Assembly: GCA_045116915.1 (NCBI GenBank)
Contig: JBGUMQ010000021.1
Coordinates: forward strand, 1 to 8,388
Length of the DNA stretch: 8,388 nt
Source: UBA9732 sp045116915
Lineage (GTDB): Bacteria > Spirochaetota > Spirochaetia > Sphaerochaetales > Sphaerochaetaceae
Reading direction: 5' to 3'
Every line of letters starts with the position of its first letter. The first letter of the stretch is position 1. Position numbers and translations under genes: made by a program. The notes beneath the pieces were generated by a model, which searched no databases, was not told where the DNA came from, and worked only from the letters and a program-made list of their open reading frames with translations. This document shows positions 7,145 to 8,388 of this stretch, in pieces.

Positions 7145-7767
7145 ACGGCTTTTACAACTTTGTCACAAACTTCATTTATGGTCAAGTATGAAGTATCTAT
7201 ATATAGGGCATCCGGAGCGATTTTCAGCCCTCCGACGGGCTTGTTCCGGTCTATGTGGTCCCTTTCGTTGATCTCGGCCAGCACCTGTTCGTACGGCATG
7301 GCCGAAGGATTCTGCCTGAAACGCCTCTCGGCACGCACCTCGGGCTTCGCGTCGAAGAAGAACTTGTAGTCCGCATCCGGGAACACGACGGTGGTCATGT
7401 CCCTGCCCTCGGCGATGATGCTGAGGCGTCCGGTGAGCTCATGGATGTTCCTGTTCACGATGGCCCTGACCTCGGGGATCACCGAGATCTTGGAAGCCCA
7501 CAGGTCGATGGCCGGTGTGTGGAGCCGGTCCTCGACATCGGCGCCGTCGAGGAAGAAGCGGCCGTCCCTGACATCGAACGAAGCCTCGTCCGCGGCCTTT
7601 ATGCATACATCGCGGTCCGAGGGATCCAGTCCGAGCCGGAGTATGCGGTATGTGACTCCCCTGTAGAAGTTCCCGGAGTTCAGATAATAAAGACCGAGCT
7701 TCTCGCCGATCATCCTCGCTATGGAGCTCTTCCCGACTCCCGCAGGTCCGTCGATGGCGACTATCAT
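7129..7767 (-). CDS. cmk: Cytidylate (CMP/dCMP) kinase
   Basis: Transfers phosphate from ATP to CMP or dCMP in cytoplasmic pyrimidine nucleotide recycling. The 212 residues are slightly short of E. coli Cmk (227). The P-loop is GPAGVGKSS (residues 7-15). The NMP-binding motif NSGNFYRG corresponds to the usual D-[ST]-G-x-x-YR, with N in place of D but the S, Y and R retained. GRDMTTVVFPDA is the conserved GRDxGT..FPDA motif with T for G, and ERDHIDRNKPVGGL matches the lid region E-RD-x-x-DRxR. These small changes do not suggest loss of activity. The ATG at 7767 overlaps the upstream pseudouridine synthase stop (ATGA) and has GGAGG 6 bases before it, so translation is probably coupled. The TAG stop lies in the loop of a 7-bp inverted repeat. 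Confidence 0.95.
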   Translation of the reverse strand: MIVAIDGPAGVGKSSIARMIGEKLGLYYLNSGNFYRGVTYRILRLGLDPSDRDVCIKAADEASFDVRDGRFFLDGADVEDRLHTPAIDLWASKISVIPEVRAIVNRNIHELTGRLSIIAEGRDMTTVVFPDADYKFFFDAKPEVRAERRFRQNPSAMPYEQVLAEINERDHIDRNKPVGGLKIAPDALYIDTSYLTINEVCDKVVKAVKGGK

Positions 7768-8388
7768 GCTTTCCCTCCCCCTTCCAGGCTCCGGATCTCG
7801 GCTTTCGTCATCCTCCTGTACCTTCCGATCTGGAGGTCCCCCAGAAGGACATCCCCTATCCTCACCCTGACGAGTTTCTTCACCTCATAGCCCATGAGGT
7901 CGAACAGGTTCCGGATCTCCCTGTTCTTGCCCTCCGTCAGCACGACCGAGGCCTCCCTCTTGGAGATGAGCTTGTATGATTTTATCCTGTATGGTTTTAT
8001 CAGGCCGCGGTAGGCATCGTCCATGTCCTTCTTGACGATGTCCTTGTCCGTCTTCACGATATATTCCTTCTCAGTTTCCGAAGACGGATGCATGACCCGG
8101 TTGGCGAACTCGCCGTCGTTGGTGAAGATGATCAGGCCCTGCGAGTCCTTGTCCAGACGGCCCACGTTGAACAGCAGGTGGCGCTGGGGGACATCGATCA
8201 GGTCGCGCGCATAGGCCGTCTCGTTGGGGTCGTAGTTGGTGCACACGTATCCGCGCGGCTTGTTGAGCACGAAGTACCAGCTCTGCTCCTCGGGTTCGGC
8301 GAGCACGTCGTCCACATAGACGATGTCGTTCTCCCCGACCTTTGTCCCCAGTTCGGTGACGATCCTGTTGTTGACCGTGACGCGGCCT
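7764..8388 (-). CDS. RsuA/RluB/RluE/RluF-family rRNA pseudouridine synthase; 5' end cut by window
   Basis: Converts a specific uridine in ribosomal RNA to pseudouridine. The frame is open to the right edge: 24 codons before the GTG at 8315 read as the end of an S4 RNA-binding domain (GRVTVNNRIVTELGTKVG), so 8315 is internal and the start is outside the window. The catalytic domain shows LNKPRGYVCTN and GRLDKDSQGLIIFTNDG with catalytic aspartate D55 (numbered from 8315), then HPSSETEKEYIV and a C-terminal EGKNREIRNLFDLMGYEVKKL segment typical of this family (usually G-x-x-RQ-[IV]-RRM). Here the second position is REIRN, a modest departure. The exact target (23S RluB-type or 16S RsuA-type) cannot be assigned; RluB-like is more likely next to cmk/rpsA. 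It heads the visible part of the operon. Confidence 0.92.
   Translation of the reverse strand, partial: GRVTVNNRIVTELGTKVGENDIVYVDDVLAEPEEQSWYFVLNKPRGYVCTNYDPNETAYARDLIDVPQRHLLFNVGRLDKDSQGLIIFTNDGEFANRVMHPSSETEKEYIVKTDKDIVKKDMDDAYRGLIKPYRIKSYKLISKREASVVLTEGKNREIRNLFDLMGYEVKKLVRVRIGDVLLGDLQIGRYRRMTKAEIRSLEGGGKA

Noticed and set aside
7255..7890. 211-codon plus-strand frame across cmk and the pseudouridine synthase
   Set aside because: Spans two confident genes on the opposite strand and has no domain resemblance.
1..8388. Search for tRNA, rRNA, CRISPR, insertion sequences, prophage or defence genes
   Set aside because: Nothing seen: no direct-repeat arrays, transposase, integrase or tRNA-like segments, and nearly every base is in a confident coding gene.

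Overview
The window (about 57% G+C by eye) holds eight closely packed protein genes in two converging blocks and no RNA genes, mobile elements, CRISPR arrays or non-coding stretch above about 60 bases. It is an ordinary bacterial chromosomal core region. A Gram-negative-type bacterium is suggested by a lipoprotein signal peptide, a YfgM-like membrane-anchored TPR protein and a six-domain ribosomal protein S1. The cmk-rpsA pair, the fused radical SAM/DUF2344 protein and the loose lipobox together would fit a spirochaete (Sphaerochaeta/Treponema relatives). That placement is an inference from gene content, not a proof.

Plus-strand block (1-4034): a radical SAM protein of the TIGR03960/TIGR03936 type, cut by the left edge; then mazG, starting inside the previous stop codon; then, after an AT-rich 61-base gap, an alkaline phosphatase-superfamily (nucleotide pyrophosphatase/phosphodiesterase-like) enzyme with a complete set of metal and nucleophile residues. 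MazG, and possibly the phosphatase, cleave phosphate bonds in nucleotides or related small molecules. The role of the radical SAM protein is not known.

Minus-strand block (8388 down to 4031): an RsuA/RluB-type rRNA pseudouridine synthase (cut by the right edge), cmk (cytidylate kinase), rpsA (ribosomal protein S1, GTG start), a single-pass TPR protein, and an orphan lipoprotein. Gaps are -4, 42, about -4 to +2, and 12 bases, so this is almost certainly one operon. It joins ribosome maturation and translation initiation with pyrimidine nucleotide supply and two envelope proteins.

The two blocks meet tail to tail in a shared TTAA, where both stop codons overlap. No intrinsic terminator is visible there. 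No new defence, mobile or biosynthetic system was found. The items most worth following are the uncharacterised radical SAM/DUF2344 protein, the two envelope proteins in the rpsA operon, the zero-gap convergent junction and a stem-loop around the cmk stop codon upstream of rpsA.
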